Below, one piece after another: positions 13,808 through 64,000 of a stretch of DNA of 64,000 nt. The notes under the pieces are model-generated. The model ran no database searches. It was not told the origin of the DNA and saw nothing but the letters and a program-made list of their open reading frames with translations. Position numbers and translations under genes: made by a program. How positions within the stretch are numbered: the stretch's first letter is position 1; every line of letters begins with the position of its first letter. Source of the stretch: Numida meleagris (taxonomy: Eukaryota > Chordata > Aves > Galliformes > Numididae); NCBI RefSeq assembly GCF_002078875.1, contig NC_034414.1, positions 30,786,590 to 30,850,589 of the forward strand. Reading direction: 5' to 3'.

Positions 13808-16800
13808 GTAACCAAATTTTCTGTACAGATAATTGCTTGGCACAGGCTATGTAGGCAGTTGGGCTTTCAGCAGCAAATGGTATAACGCAATAACAGTACT
13901 CTTTAATTTGTAGATAGGTTTATTAATTTGTTTCTGATGCTGGAGGCTCGAGTCTTGTCCTTTTCTTTCCTAGTGAAGAACGTTCAAAGCAGCAGGCTAG
14001 GTTTTTAAGTTGCATTAAAAGAAAAGAACACACATCTGTCCAGAGAAGGGCAGATAAGGGGAATAAGTCACATCGTTCCATTGACATATAAGGTCAACCT
14101 TCATTTTCAAGAGTAGTCAGGAGAATCGTTTAGCAAAAGCACTGTAATGAAACCTATGGGAATATATTCACATATTTGACTGCAAAGTGTGTTTTCGTTA
14201 ATTCTAATTAATGGTGCATGTCCTCTACTGGAAACTTCAGCTCCAAAATGACAGTGGGACCCAACAAAGTTTGAAATTATTTGTATGCGGATTCTCTGTG
14301 CTAATACAAATAAGAGCAAAGAAACTGTAGTGTACTGCTTTTTATACTGGGATAGTGGAAAGTGTGTTACTCTTTAAGCTGTCTTCCTTCCATAATCCAC
14401 CTAAATTATTGCAAGATAACGGAATAATAGAATTGCTTGGGTTGGAAGGGACCTTAAAGGCCATCTAGTTCCAAACCTCTACCATGGGCAGGGTTGCCAT
14501 CCACTAGATCATGTTGCTCAGGGCCCCATCCACAACCACTCTGAGCAACCTGTTCCAGTGCCTCACCATTCTTTGAGTAAAGAATTCTTTCTTACTTACT
14601 ACGACAACACCTAACATCTCCCTTTGTTTAGTTTAAAGCCATTCCCCCTTGTCCTGTCACTATCTGCCCATGTAAAAAGTCCGTCCTCCTCCTGCTTATT
14701 AGCTCCCCTCAAGTACTGGGAAGCTGCAATGAAGTCTCCCTGCAGCTTTCTCTTCTCCAAGCTAAACAAGCCCAGCTTCCTCAGTCTTTCTTCATAGGAG
14801 AGGTGCTGCAGCCATTTGACCACCTTTGTGGCCCTCCTCTGGACCCACTCCATCAGCTCTATGTCTTTCTTGTACTAGGAGCCCCAGAACTCCAAATGAG
14901 GTCTCTCAAGGGCAGAGCAAAGGGGGACAATGAGCTTCCTCTACCTGCTGGTCTCCCGTCTGTTGATGTAGCGCAGGATACTATTCACGTTCTGGGCTGC
15001 AAGTGCACCCTGCTAGCTTTTGTCTTTGAAGCTTTTCTTAAAATTGCTAAAGAGCCGTGCTTGAGTCTCTCTTGAAACATTTATACATATTTGAATTTTG
15101 AACATTTGCTGCTTATTTCCTAAAATACTGAAAATAATTATTCCTAGAGCGGCACTAATATTTAGTTACAGTAAAGTTGTAAAGTCAAATTAAGATGAGG
15201 AAATACAACCAAGTGGCTTAACACAGCAATTTTTTAATCCATCTCATATTTTTTTCAGTGGGATATGATCCTTCAATGATTTTGTATTCTTATCGGTTCC
15301 TCCCTTTCCCAGTATGTAGGATGCCAGTAGTACAGCATGTGACCTTTGCTTCCTTTTCTCTGTTTATATCCAGAATATTAATTTCTTCATGATTTCCTCC
15401 TAGACTCATCATTAAAACGTTTAGCTGATCTGAACATATTAGCTTATTTATATGCTGAAGCCACTGTGAGCAGAGTGAAGATTTGCACTGCCAGTCAGTT
15501 TCAGAGATGCTCTGTCTACCAGTGCAGCAACTGTACAGTTTGGGAATTGGTCCGGCACTGAATTGTGAAGTGTGTCGTGGTGGGCATGTTCTTTTGCTTC
15601 TGCCCCTAACTCCTAATCATTCATTCTGCCCCGTTCTAATTCTGTGCTTCAAGTAGATTCATGTCTTTGACTTCTTGTTTTAGTCCCAGAACCCTGGCCC
15701 AGGTGGCTTCATAGCATGAGCTAGTTCTTCATGTTCTCTCTGGTCTTTGGCCTTTAAGTTTCTTGCCCATATTTTTTCCCTGAAAGCTGGATTCAATCTT
15801 TTTTTCATCTGAAATCCACAGGCAAGTTCCTTGCCTTTGCCTCTTAGTTGACCTGCTTCTAGTTCTTTGCCGGTTTGCACACATACAAGAAGTTATTAAA
15901 CTGAAGTTACTGTGTGGGAACAAAACAAAGCAGAAAAGGCATACGAATAATTGCAGAATGAGTAGATATTTCCCATTCTTTGTTACTTGTAGAAAGGAAT
16001 GGCAGAGCGGCAGTCTGGAAAACTGTGGAATTGAGTTGTAACAGTGACACCGACAGTTTGATGTTGTTACTCATTTTTACAAAAAGCAAACCTGAATTTG
16101 CTTCGTTATATGTTGGTAAAATACAATAGAAATGTTTCAGAATGCTGCAATTTAAAAATCAAACAAGTAGTAATTATTTGTTTGGGTTTTTTTTCAGTAG
16201 AACCAGCAATTCCAGCAGCAAAGTATTCCTCTGCTTATTTTCTTGCACAAATAGCTGCACATGCCCTGAAGTGTTTATAATTCATTAAATACTGCTTTCA
16301 TCCATCTGTTTTTGTTTCATTCTTTTTTATTCAAACACCACTTATAGTGAAATACCTACGTGGATATTGAATTCCTATGTCCATTATATTATCTCTCAGC
16401 TACTCTTTTTCCTTCATCATCAGCCTTACCTCTTATTCCCTGTCCCTATTTACACCTTCATAATATTTTATTCACATTAATCTTTTTGCAAGTGTACATG
16501 GTGCTTCCCAAATGCACTTAAATGTTATTAAATGATATTTGACTTTTTACAATTTTTTGTTATTGGATTCATATGATTTCCCTGCCCTTTGCAAATGTGC
16601 AGAAGCCATAGTCATTGTCAGCTTGCAGAACTGTTTCCTACTTTGGATTTTCAAGGCATTGCCTAAGGAGTGCTCCCTATGTATCTTTAAAACTTCATCC
16701 TCTGTTTTTAACTAAGTAATGATTTGCTTTGTAGGTGTTTAGCCAAATTTAGCCAAAATGCTTTGTACATGTGAATTCCTGCTATTATTGCCAATGTCTT

Positions 16801-19333
16801 TTAGATACTGTGTATTTTTAAATTGGTCTTTACGTTCTTACAGAATGTGGAAGAAAGGAACGTAAAATGCTGACGTCGTTAATACTTTCATTTTCTTTTA
16901 ACACAAGCGTGCTGTGTGTTGATTTACATTTCAGTTATCTACGCTTTCTGTTGACTGCCAGTCTTTGGCCCAGGCCCTTCAGGAATTGCCTCTACATCTG
17001 AGGTTGAATGTAGCTGCTGAACTTGTGCAGGTAACTCTGTGAATATTCACAATAAAGTGAAAATATTTTATATGATATAATCTATGGTAGAATTTTTACT
17101 CTAAACCTGGTTTTCAAATGTAACGTGAATGCATTTCGTAAGTAAATATATTTTTGAGACTATCATGCGAAGTGGGAGACCCCTGTATCAGCCCTTTTTG
17201 TGCTTTATTGGTAGCTTTAAACAAAATGCTCTGTGTGCAGTGCGTTGGACGTCAAGCCACGTATCTGAGTGACATGGAATTATTCTGATGTTTTTATGTT
17301 TGCTTCTCTTTTTAGCAGCTGTTAAAAACTTGCAATAAAATTTTGAAAGTGCTTTCATGTTCTTTCCAATTAGATAGTTATTTTACATTTGATTTACTCT
17401 TCCAGAGAGTCAATACAAACATACATGTTTGTTCTGTGAATTAAACTTAGTCTGTGTTCAAACAGCTAGAACTGTCAGTCAAACAAGTGAAGAAAGCATG
17501 CTCTGGTTAAAGAAAATTATGGAATAGAATGTTAGCAGAAGTGTTTCTTCAGGCTGTGAAAACAGAAGATAATAACATAAGAGGAAAAGAACGAATGAGA
17601 CAAGTTAAAAAACAAAAGCAGAAAAAAGGTCCATCTGCTCAAGGAGAGGAAAAAAATAGATTTTTCAATATTCCGTCTAATAATTAGAAACTGAAGTCTT
17701 CTCTTGTATTCTTAGGCATCAACACCCATAGAGCTTCCACAGATGAAATCTAAAGTTGTTGAAGACAACAAGAGGAGAGAGCTATTTCAACAGTCTTTGC
17801 CTCAAAGGGAAATGGCGTTCGTCTCCCAGCCTGTTGGTCATTCTGTTGCTTCATCGGAGCCTGGAACTAAACATGGTCCTGTGACAAGTGCAGCAGAACC
17901 ATTTCAGAGGGCCCATCTGCTGCCAAAGCAAGAGACTGACCATTTGGATGAAGAACTGGATCGTCTCCTAAATCTAGATGCTCCCATTGATTCTGTGTCA
18001 GGTGCATTACCCTACAACATATCAACAGAGAAAGATCTGAAAATGGAGAGTAAGGAAAATGGTAAGATTTGGCTTCCTTCCAGTGCCCTTATTTATTTTT
18101 CATTGTTCTCTTTCTCAGTGGTGTTTTTAAAGTCCTTACTTGCAAGTCAACAGTACTGCTACCAGCATCTCTGTGTAGTGCATTTCATTTACCTGGGGCT
18201 GTGCTCTGGCCCACTCACCTGAAGTTCCACCTCTGTCATGATGTTCATTTTAAGCATTAATTCTTCCGTTAGAACAGCATTGGTCTTATGATTCAGCAAA
18301 ATTTGATTATTTTTTTTAATAAAAGTACTTTTACAGAGTTTTAGCTAGTGAAAGATTAAAATATAGTTTTTATGTAACATTATCAGCCCTTAGTTCTCTG
18401 TGATAATGTAATGAAGAACTGGTAGCTATTTCTGATAACGCTACAAGTGTTATTTTCAAACTTTACTAGCATTGATAATACAAAATGAACTTTTTAACAG
18501 ATGCAGTACACATGCAAATTTTCATATTGCAGAAATGCAGTGAGCCGCGGGAATCTGTACTACTATCTGTTAGCTCTGATGGAGAACAGCTGTACTTCTC
18601 CCCATGCTACAACAATGTAAAGGAACTTTTAGCATCTCTGATTTTTGTGTATGATTGTTTTGTTGTGTTAAAAATTAAGTCCAAAAGGATAGTTGAAAAC
18701 GTAAATATCACCATGTGCAATACAGTAAGCCTTGTCTCTGAAGAGAATCTTTCATTCCAGTGGTATATTCACACCAAAGCACAGTGTAAATCCCTTAAGA
18801 AAACAGTGCCATCAGAATGTGGAATCATGATCATCATGCAAATGTGCAATGTGATCTGCTGTTGTGGTCTCCTGCTGTTCTCCTACGTGAAGGAGAATTC
18901 TGTGTATGTATGTCAGGATTGTGAATAGACTGCAGTAGGGGTTCACTCACTTAGAAGCTGTCTGCTGTGGATCATGTCCTGCATCCCACTGAATCGGGTG
19001 GAAGCTGTATTGCTGTGGTTGAGCTTATCAAAATTCCTCATTGTTTTTAATTGTTGCTACTGTTTTTGAAATGTGACACATTGTTATTCTTTAAGAGAGA
19101 TTGTGTTTCAATAAAATATAATCAGTCACGAATTAAAAACCAAACTGATGAAGGAGAAAGAGACAGTACAAAATTATTTCCACATTTTCGAGTCTGTCCT
19201 TTTTGCTTTTCTAGACCCTCCAAGAGCAGATTTGCCAGAAGAGAAAAGTGCAGCACCACAGCAAGAGCAGAATACATCCAAAATTGTTACTGAGGAAGAG
19301 CTTGAGGATTGGCTGGACAGCATGATTTCCTGA
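13737..19333 (+). CDS. AVEN: AVEN, apoptosis and caspase activation inhibitor (last four exons, 3' part of the gene)
   Basis: Join of 13737-13807, 16935-17030, 17716-18061 and 19215-19333, 632 nt in all, giving a split Gly codon, 209 residues and a stop. Known role: AVEN binds Bcl-xL and Apaf-1, restrains caspase-9 activation, and has been linked to ATM signalling. The call rests on three conserved blocks: DSFTQFRFAEEKDWD, LQELPLHLRLNVAAELVQ, and the C-terminus EEELEDWLDSMIS, which matches the vertebrate AVEN end. A leucine-rich stretch (DHLDEELDRLLNLDAPI) resembles the nuclear export region reported in human AVEN. The Arg/Gly-rich N-terminus and its exons are not in the window; if the gene has six exons as in human, these are exons 3-6. 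It converges on RYR3, as in human. All four exons join in frame with consensus GT/AG borders. Confidence 0.95.
13808..16934 (+). other. AVEN: AVEN intron with a CR1 copy
   Basis: 3.1-kb intron bounded by gtaacc and catttcag. The only recognisable content is the CR1 fragment at 14428-15045; the rest is unremarkable AT-rich sequence. Confidence 0.85.
14428..15045 (-). mobile_element. CR1 LINE 3' copy with ORF2 remnant, - orientation
   Basis: About 600 bp in reverse orientation. The + strand starts with tgggttggaagggaccttaa and passes through the classic CR1 blocks (cccccttgtcctgtcactat; ctcttctccaagctaaacaa; ccctcctctggacccactcc). On the - strand 14611-14853 still reads MEWVQRRATKVVKWLQHLSY then EERLRKLGLFSLEKRKLQGD, the end of the CR1 reverse transcriptase ORF. 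It is not intact. Confidence 0.93.
16935..17030 (+). CDS. AVEN: AVEN exon (fourth), 96 nt
   Basis: Phase 0 at both ends, 32 codons. The acceptor is tttacatttcag and the donor is CAG|gtaact. It encodes the best conserved AVEN core, containing LAQALQELPLHLRLNVAAEL, a leucine-rich amphipathic segment. There is one in-frame reading across the exon with no stop. Confidence 0.96.
17031..17715 (+). other. AVEN: AVEN intron, 685 bp
   Basis: Bounded by gtaact and attcttag. Nothing beyond splice borders is recognised. Confidence 0.85.
17716..18061 (+). CDS. AVEN: AVEN exon (fifth), 346 nt
   Basis: The acceptor is gtattcttag and the donor is AATG|gtaaga, leaving one base of a split Asp codon. It opens with ASTPIELPQMKSK, matching the human TVPLEVPQVKPK region, then a poorly conserved linker, then the conserved acidic/leucine block DHLDEELDRLLNLDAPI. 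This is the most divergent of the four exons; the linker is low in recognisable motifs. Confidence 0.94.
18062..19214 (+). other. AVEN: Last AVEN intron, 1153 bp
   Basis: Bounded by gtaaga and ttttctag. It contains a 147-codon open frame at 18485-18928 that has no recognisable homology and no conserved splice logic. I treat it as chance. Confidence 0.85.
19215..19333 (+). CDS. AVEN: AVEN terminal coding exon, 119 nt with stop
   Basis: The acceptor is ttgcttttctag. The first two bases complete the Asp codon, then 38 residues follow, ending EEELEDWLDSMIS and TGA at 19331-19333. This C-terminus is the signature of vertebrate AVEN and fixes strand, frame and gene end. Confidence 0.97.
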
Positions 19334-19793
19334 AACCAATTTTCCGTACGTGAATAAATGAATATAGCTAACGTCAAAGAGGAAGTGGGATCCTCCTTTA
19401 TCTGTTCTTTATTTCATTTATCTGTTTCGCTTGCCTGGTTTTATTTGCAGGCACCTGAAATTCTGTGCCACCAAAATTTGATTAGCTTTGACTGGTTAAG
19501 TAGTGTCCAAGACTACAACAGTCTTAGAGAGACCTAAAATTTGTGATGAAGTTGGGATTTTCTTTGCTTAAAATGTAGGCTGCAGCAAACTGCCAGAGCA
19601 GTTGTTCCAGCTTGTACTTGCTACATGCAGTCCTTAAAATAAAGTGATGAATGCACAACAAATGCATGTTTTTAATCACCTTCATCATGCCGCGTTTCTG
19701 TATTGTAGAAAAAATTAGAAATTACAAAGGTAGCATTTGGTTTACAATATTTTATTGCAGTGGGCACTTACTTTCTACTAGAAGAAAAATAAA
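19334..19793 (+). other. AVEN: AVEN 3' UTR with candidate poly(A) signals
   Basis: After the stop, AATAAA hexamers occur on the + strand at 19353-19358, 19638-19643 and 19788-19793. The first is only 20 bases past the stop; any of them could be used. The end of the UTR is therefore a guess. No other gene is seen here. Confidence 0.5.
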
Positions 19794-20557
19794 TGCATAA
19801 ACCTTGCTGCTTCTATTTGCAGGTGACCACAGAGCATTGTTTTATTTTGGCCTATGATTTAGATTTTATTCATTTTGATACAGGGTTTGTCTTGGAACAG
19901 CAGCATCTAATAAGCTGTTATTGAAGGTTGTATACAAACAAACTTCAAGTGCAGTTTCATACAGAAAGACATAAGCAATAGTCAATGGATCCGTTCATCT
20001 AGAACACTAACAAATAAAAAGTTTGCATAGCTATGTCTACGGAGGTTTTAAGGCACTTAATGATTCAAGGTCAACGAAGTGTTTGAAAATGTTTCTTTTT
20101 ATCTGCTTAAAGCTTTTCAAGCTATGTCTTAATACATTCACTAGCAAATATTGTGGGGCAAAAACGGGGTAGCACTTAAAGTACTTCTTCTCTGATGTTC
20201 AAGTTCTTAAATGTCAAACGTTGTACAGTTGAGACATCTTTTAGCCCTTTCACTCTTACCAAACACTACGTTAAACAGCGTGGTTAAAAAGTTGTTATAA
20301 TATCAGACCACGTTCAAATTGGAAGGCTTGTTTTGATCTTGGCATAGATTTTTCTTTTCTAATTACAATTCCAACAGAAGACCGGTTTCGTACGTGGTAC
20401 GTACAAAAAGCCTAAGAAATTGTTTCAAATTTTATGTATGTCTTCAAGTTTAAAGACATTTAAAGCTAATACAGGCTGAGAATTTACATCATGAAAAGGA
20501 AAGAAGTTTATATACTGGATCTTAACAGTTCGTGAATACATAATTTCTTTTGTTATA
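19751..20557 (-). other. RYR3: RYR3 3' UTR with candidate poly(A) signals
   Basis: On the - strand, AATAAA (tttatt on the + strand) is present at 19865-19870, 19841-19846 and 19751-19756, about 690-810 bases past the RYR3 stop. Using any of them would put RYR3 transcript ends next to or across the distal AVEN poly(A) signals at 19638-19793. The UTR limits are inferred; the hexamers are seen directly. Confidence 0.45.
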
Positions 20558-61521
<40,964 letters not shown>

Positions 61522-64000
61522 CTGTATGAAAGAAAAATAAAGGGAAAAACATAAGTAAAAGAGATGAAAAGATGATAATTTACAGGTTAGTAATAAACTT
61601 ACTCAGCTCTACTAGGACAATAAATACTGAAAATTTTTAGCTAAAAATAAATAAACTACGAATGTATAATCAAATGAGGCCTTAATGAAATAATTTTTAT
61701 TCAGCTTAATTGTTAATAGATGATTGGATTTCTAAATTTATCTTGCTATTTAGCATGACATAATACACTAAGATTTGCACATCTAATAAGTAAGCATAAC
61801 AACATACAATCATTGCATCTTTTCCCAGTATTGTTAAAAAGAGCAACGTTGTTGGAATTCTAGATAACACAGTAATGAAAAATATTTCACCAGTATAACC
61901 CTTTCCTAACCCCTTCCACAAACACCACTGAAAAAAAAATTGTTTAGAAATAGTAATCAAAATCAAGACACCACTGTGAAGATGCGACATTTCATTTATT
62001 TGCATATTTTTTCCATTGTGTAACATGTTACTGTCTTGTAGATAGCCCGAGAGAAAACTTGAGTTAAGCTCATCTCTCTCAGCAATACTCATTTTGAGAA
62101 CACTTTTGTAAACTCAGCTGTAAATCATTTTTTTCCTCTGTGTTATGTTAATAACATACATATATACAGTTAAATTAAACCATGTGTTCTTACCTAAAGC
62201 TAGGTTGTCACTGTGTCATGTAATCTCAGAAAGATAACAAGACTATGTTCTTACAGTAAAACAGCACAAAAATTCAGCTATTACACAAAAGAATCCTTGA
62301 CTGTGTAGGGGAAAATACTATAGGAAACTTTAGTTTAAAAACAAAAATAGCAACTCATAAAGCCAAACAAGTTTCCTTTTTGGCTTCAAAACTTTGAAGT
62401 CAACCTATCATTAAAATCTCTTTTATATCCTGCTAAGTTTATGTCACATAATAAAGATCACCTGTAAGCGAAGAACGACGGACTAATAATCAAATTATGT
62501 GTTTAGCATCTTAGAATTTTCAATACTATACTCAGACAAATATTAAATTTTAACTGAAAACGTGTGAAATATGTAGATGCTGCACAGACATTGCTCATCA
62601 GATATGAACAATAAATTTAAGTAAAGATAAGATGTTAATTATTAGAAATGACCATAAAAGTAATCCATTCACAATCTACCATGATGTAACTAAAGGAAAT
62701 ATATTCAATGCAACTGAAGCGTTCTCAAATAATAGATCTGAAATTCTTGCAAAAAAACCCTAGTATGAAATCCTCAAATAATCATAAATTTGCAGATAAT
62801 ATGTACTGCATATTACAAATGAGTATAACCACAATCCTGTTTTGTATACAAACTTGGATTTTTTGACAGCCTCAGACTTCAATATTAGGCCTATCCAAAG
62901 ACTTTTTAAAAATAGATACAAATTAATAGTGAAGGTTGATAAAACTTCATTAGGATTTCCAAGTGTTTGGTAACTGAAGTTATATGTCCAGCCACACATT
63001 CATTTAAGATTCTAAAGCTTACACATAAAAGTTGCCCACATATGTATTACACACTTACTGTGTAGAAGTGAATGACAACATTTAGACTTTCATACCAATT
63101 AACTGTAAAACACTATAGGGAATTATTACAACTAAATAAAAATGCCATTTTATCCAGAAATCCATGAAAGCTTTGAAAAGAAACAATCAAATGAAAAACA
63201 ACCAAAAAAAAAGCAGGTTAGTGGCTGAAAAGAATGCGTTCAAATTCTCTATTTCAACACTTATTTCAATGCAGTCTGTGATAGCAGTCTCTCTCAGACT
63301 GAAAGTTCTCTAACTTACCATTCCCCTCCGAGCACTCTGCTGCCATTTTTTTAGAAAAGAAAGATTAAAAAACTTTCTCAGCTGGTATTATGTTTATTTG
63401 AGAAAATATTAACAAGTTTACTATAACCAAAACACAATGGTACTGTTTTTTTTTTTTTTAATTTTAATTGTGAACCACTGCTATTACCTTTGGAAAAATA
63501 AGGTAAAATTAATTTGTTCACTCTCTGCATCTTTTCTTCTGCATATGGCATGTGAAGATATAGAACCTTCCATGCGTGATATATCCCATATTACTATCAT
63601 TACAGTATCCTAAATCTTAAAAAAACTTGGTATGTTTCTGCTGTGAGACAGACTTGCTTAAAGCAGTCTGAGATCAGCATAGATCCTTTCTCCTTTAAGA
63701 GACTTTAAACTGTTCTTTTCTTGGACTGATTGCCAATACCAAAATTCATGTTCACATTTATCTATACATTCTCATCCCAGATAAATAGTGTATATAATTG
63801 CAATATTAAACATAATGTGAGCAGCGAGGAACTGGTAATAAGGGGAAAGTTGTAATTATTCAGTTGTCATACACAAAGTCGTAACTTTCTGAATGTTAAT
63901 ATTCAAGCAGAGAATTATAAAAAATACTAATCCCCTAACATAATGTGTACTGTTGATTACCTTATGAATATATCAATAAGCAACAAACCTTGTAACATAT
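61522..64000 (-). other. RYR3: RYR3 intron upstream of W1 (runs out of window)
   Basis: The expected preceding exon (ending in the KSKMSK-type sequence before the ASI site) was not found in these 2.5 kb, so the intron should continue past the window end. Nothing else is recognised. Confidence 0.75.

Noticed and set aside
14803..15075. 90-codon + strand frame
   Set aside because: Antisense to the CR1 ORF2 remnant; the - strand reading matches the CR1 reverse transcriptase end.
63313..63352. Possible small - strand exon (MAAECSEGN followed by gtaagt)
   Set aside because: The donor looks good, but there is no convincing acceptor and the residues do not match the RyR sequence expected upstream of the ASI site.

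Overview
This is a vertebrate chromosomal window, almost certainly from a bird and probably a galliform such as chicken. Its introns carry several CR1 LINE fragments with the usual 3' end (ttctatgattctatga) and one mariner-like remnant. The sequence is AT-rich, intron-dominated, and its genes are split into short exons with GT/AG borders. Two known genes account for the coding content: the last four exons of AVEN on the + strand and the last 35 coding exons of RYR3 on the - strand. They converge tail to tail. AVEN and RYR3 are neighbours in the same convergent arrangement at human 15q14, which supports both calls.

Layout. Positions 1-13736 are AVEN intron with CR1 pieces at about 3.1 kb and 7.1 kb; no upstream AVEN exon was found. 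AVEN exons lie at 13737-13807, 16935-17030, 17716-18061 and 19215-19333 (TGA at 19331-19333). The 1224 bp at 19334-20557 hold both 3' UTRs with interleaved poly(A) signals. RYR3 runs leftward from 61521 to its stop at 20558-20560. Its 35 exons (named W1 to W35 in transcript order) total 4593 nt and splice in a single frame to 1530 residues plus stop. They encode part of the central region, two EF-hand-like loops, the S1-S6 membrane domain with the GGGIGDE selectivity filter, the C2H2 zinc-binding C-terminal domain and the C-terminus. Positions 61522-64000 are RYR3 intron leading to exons outside the window.

The genes are functionally unrelated as far as is known. RYR3 is an intracellular Ca2+ release channel of the endoplasmic/sarcoplasmic reticulum; in birds it is the beta isoform that coexists with RYR1 in skeletal muscle. 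AVEN is a cytoplasmic inhibitor of caspase activation that binds Bcl-xL and Apaf-1. All recognised coding parts are intact, with no frameshift or internal stop.

Points most worth a second look: two in-frame microexons in RYR3 (15 nt at 61507-61521 and 18 nt at 45426-45443) that sit exactly where RYR1 has its developmentally regulated ASI and ASII exons; a GC-AG intron after the S2 exon; a tandem acceptor at the acidic exon W9; and the shared AVEN/RYR3 3' end. I found no wholly unknown biological system. Exon borders were set by hand from splice motifs, frame continuity and remembered family sequence, not from transcripts or alignments.
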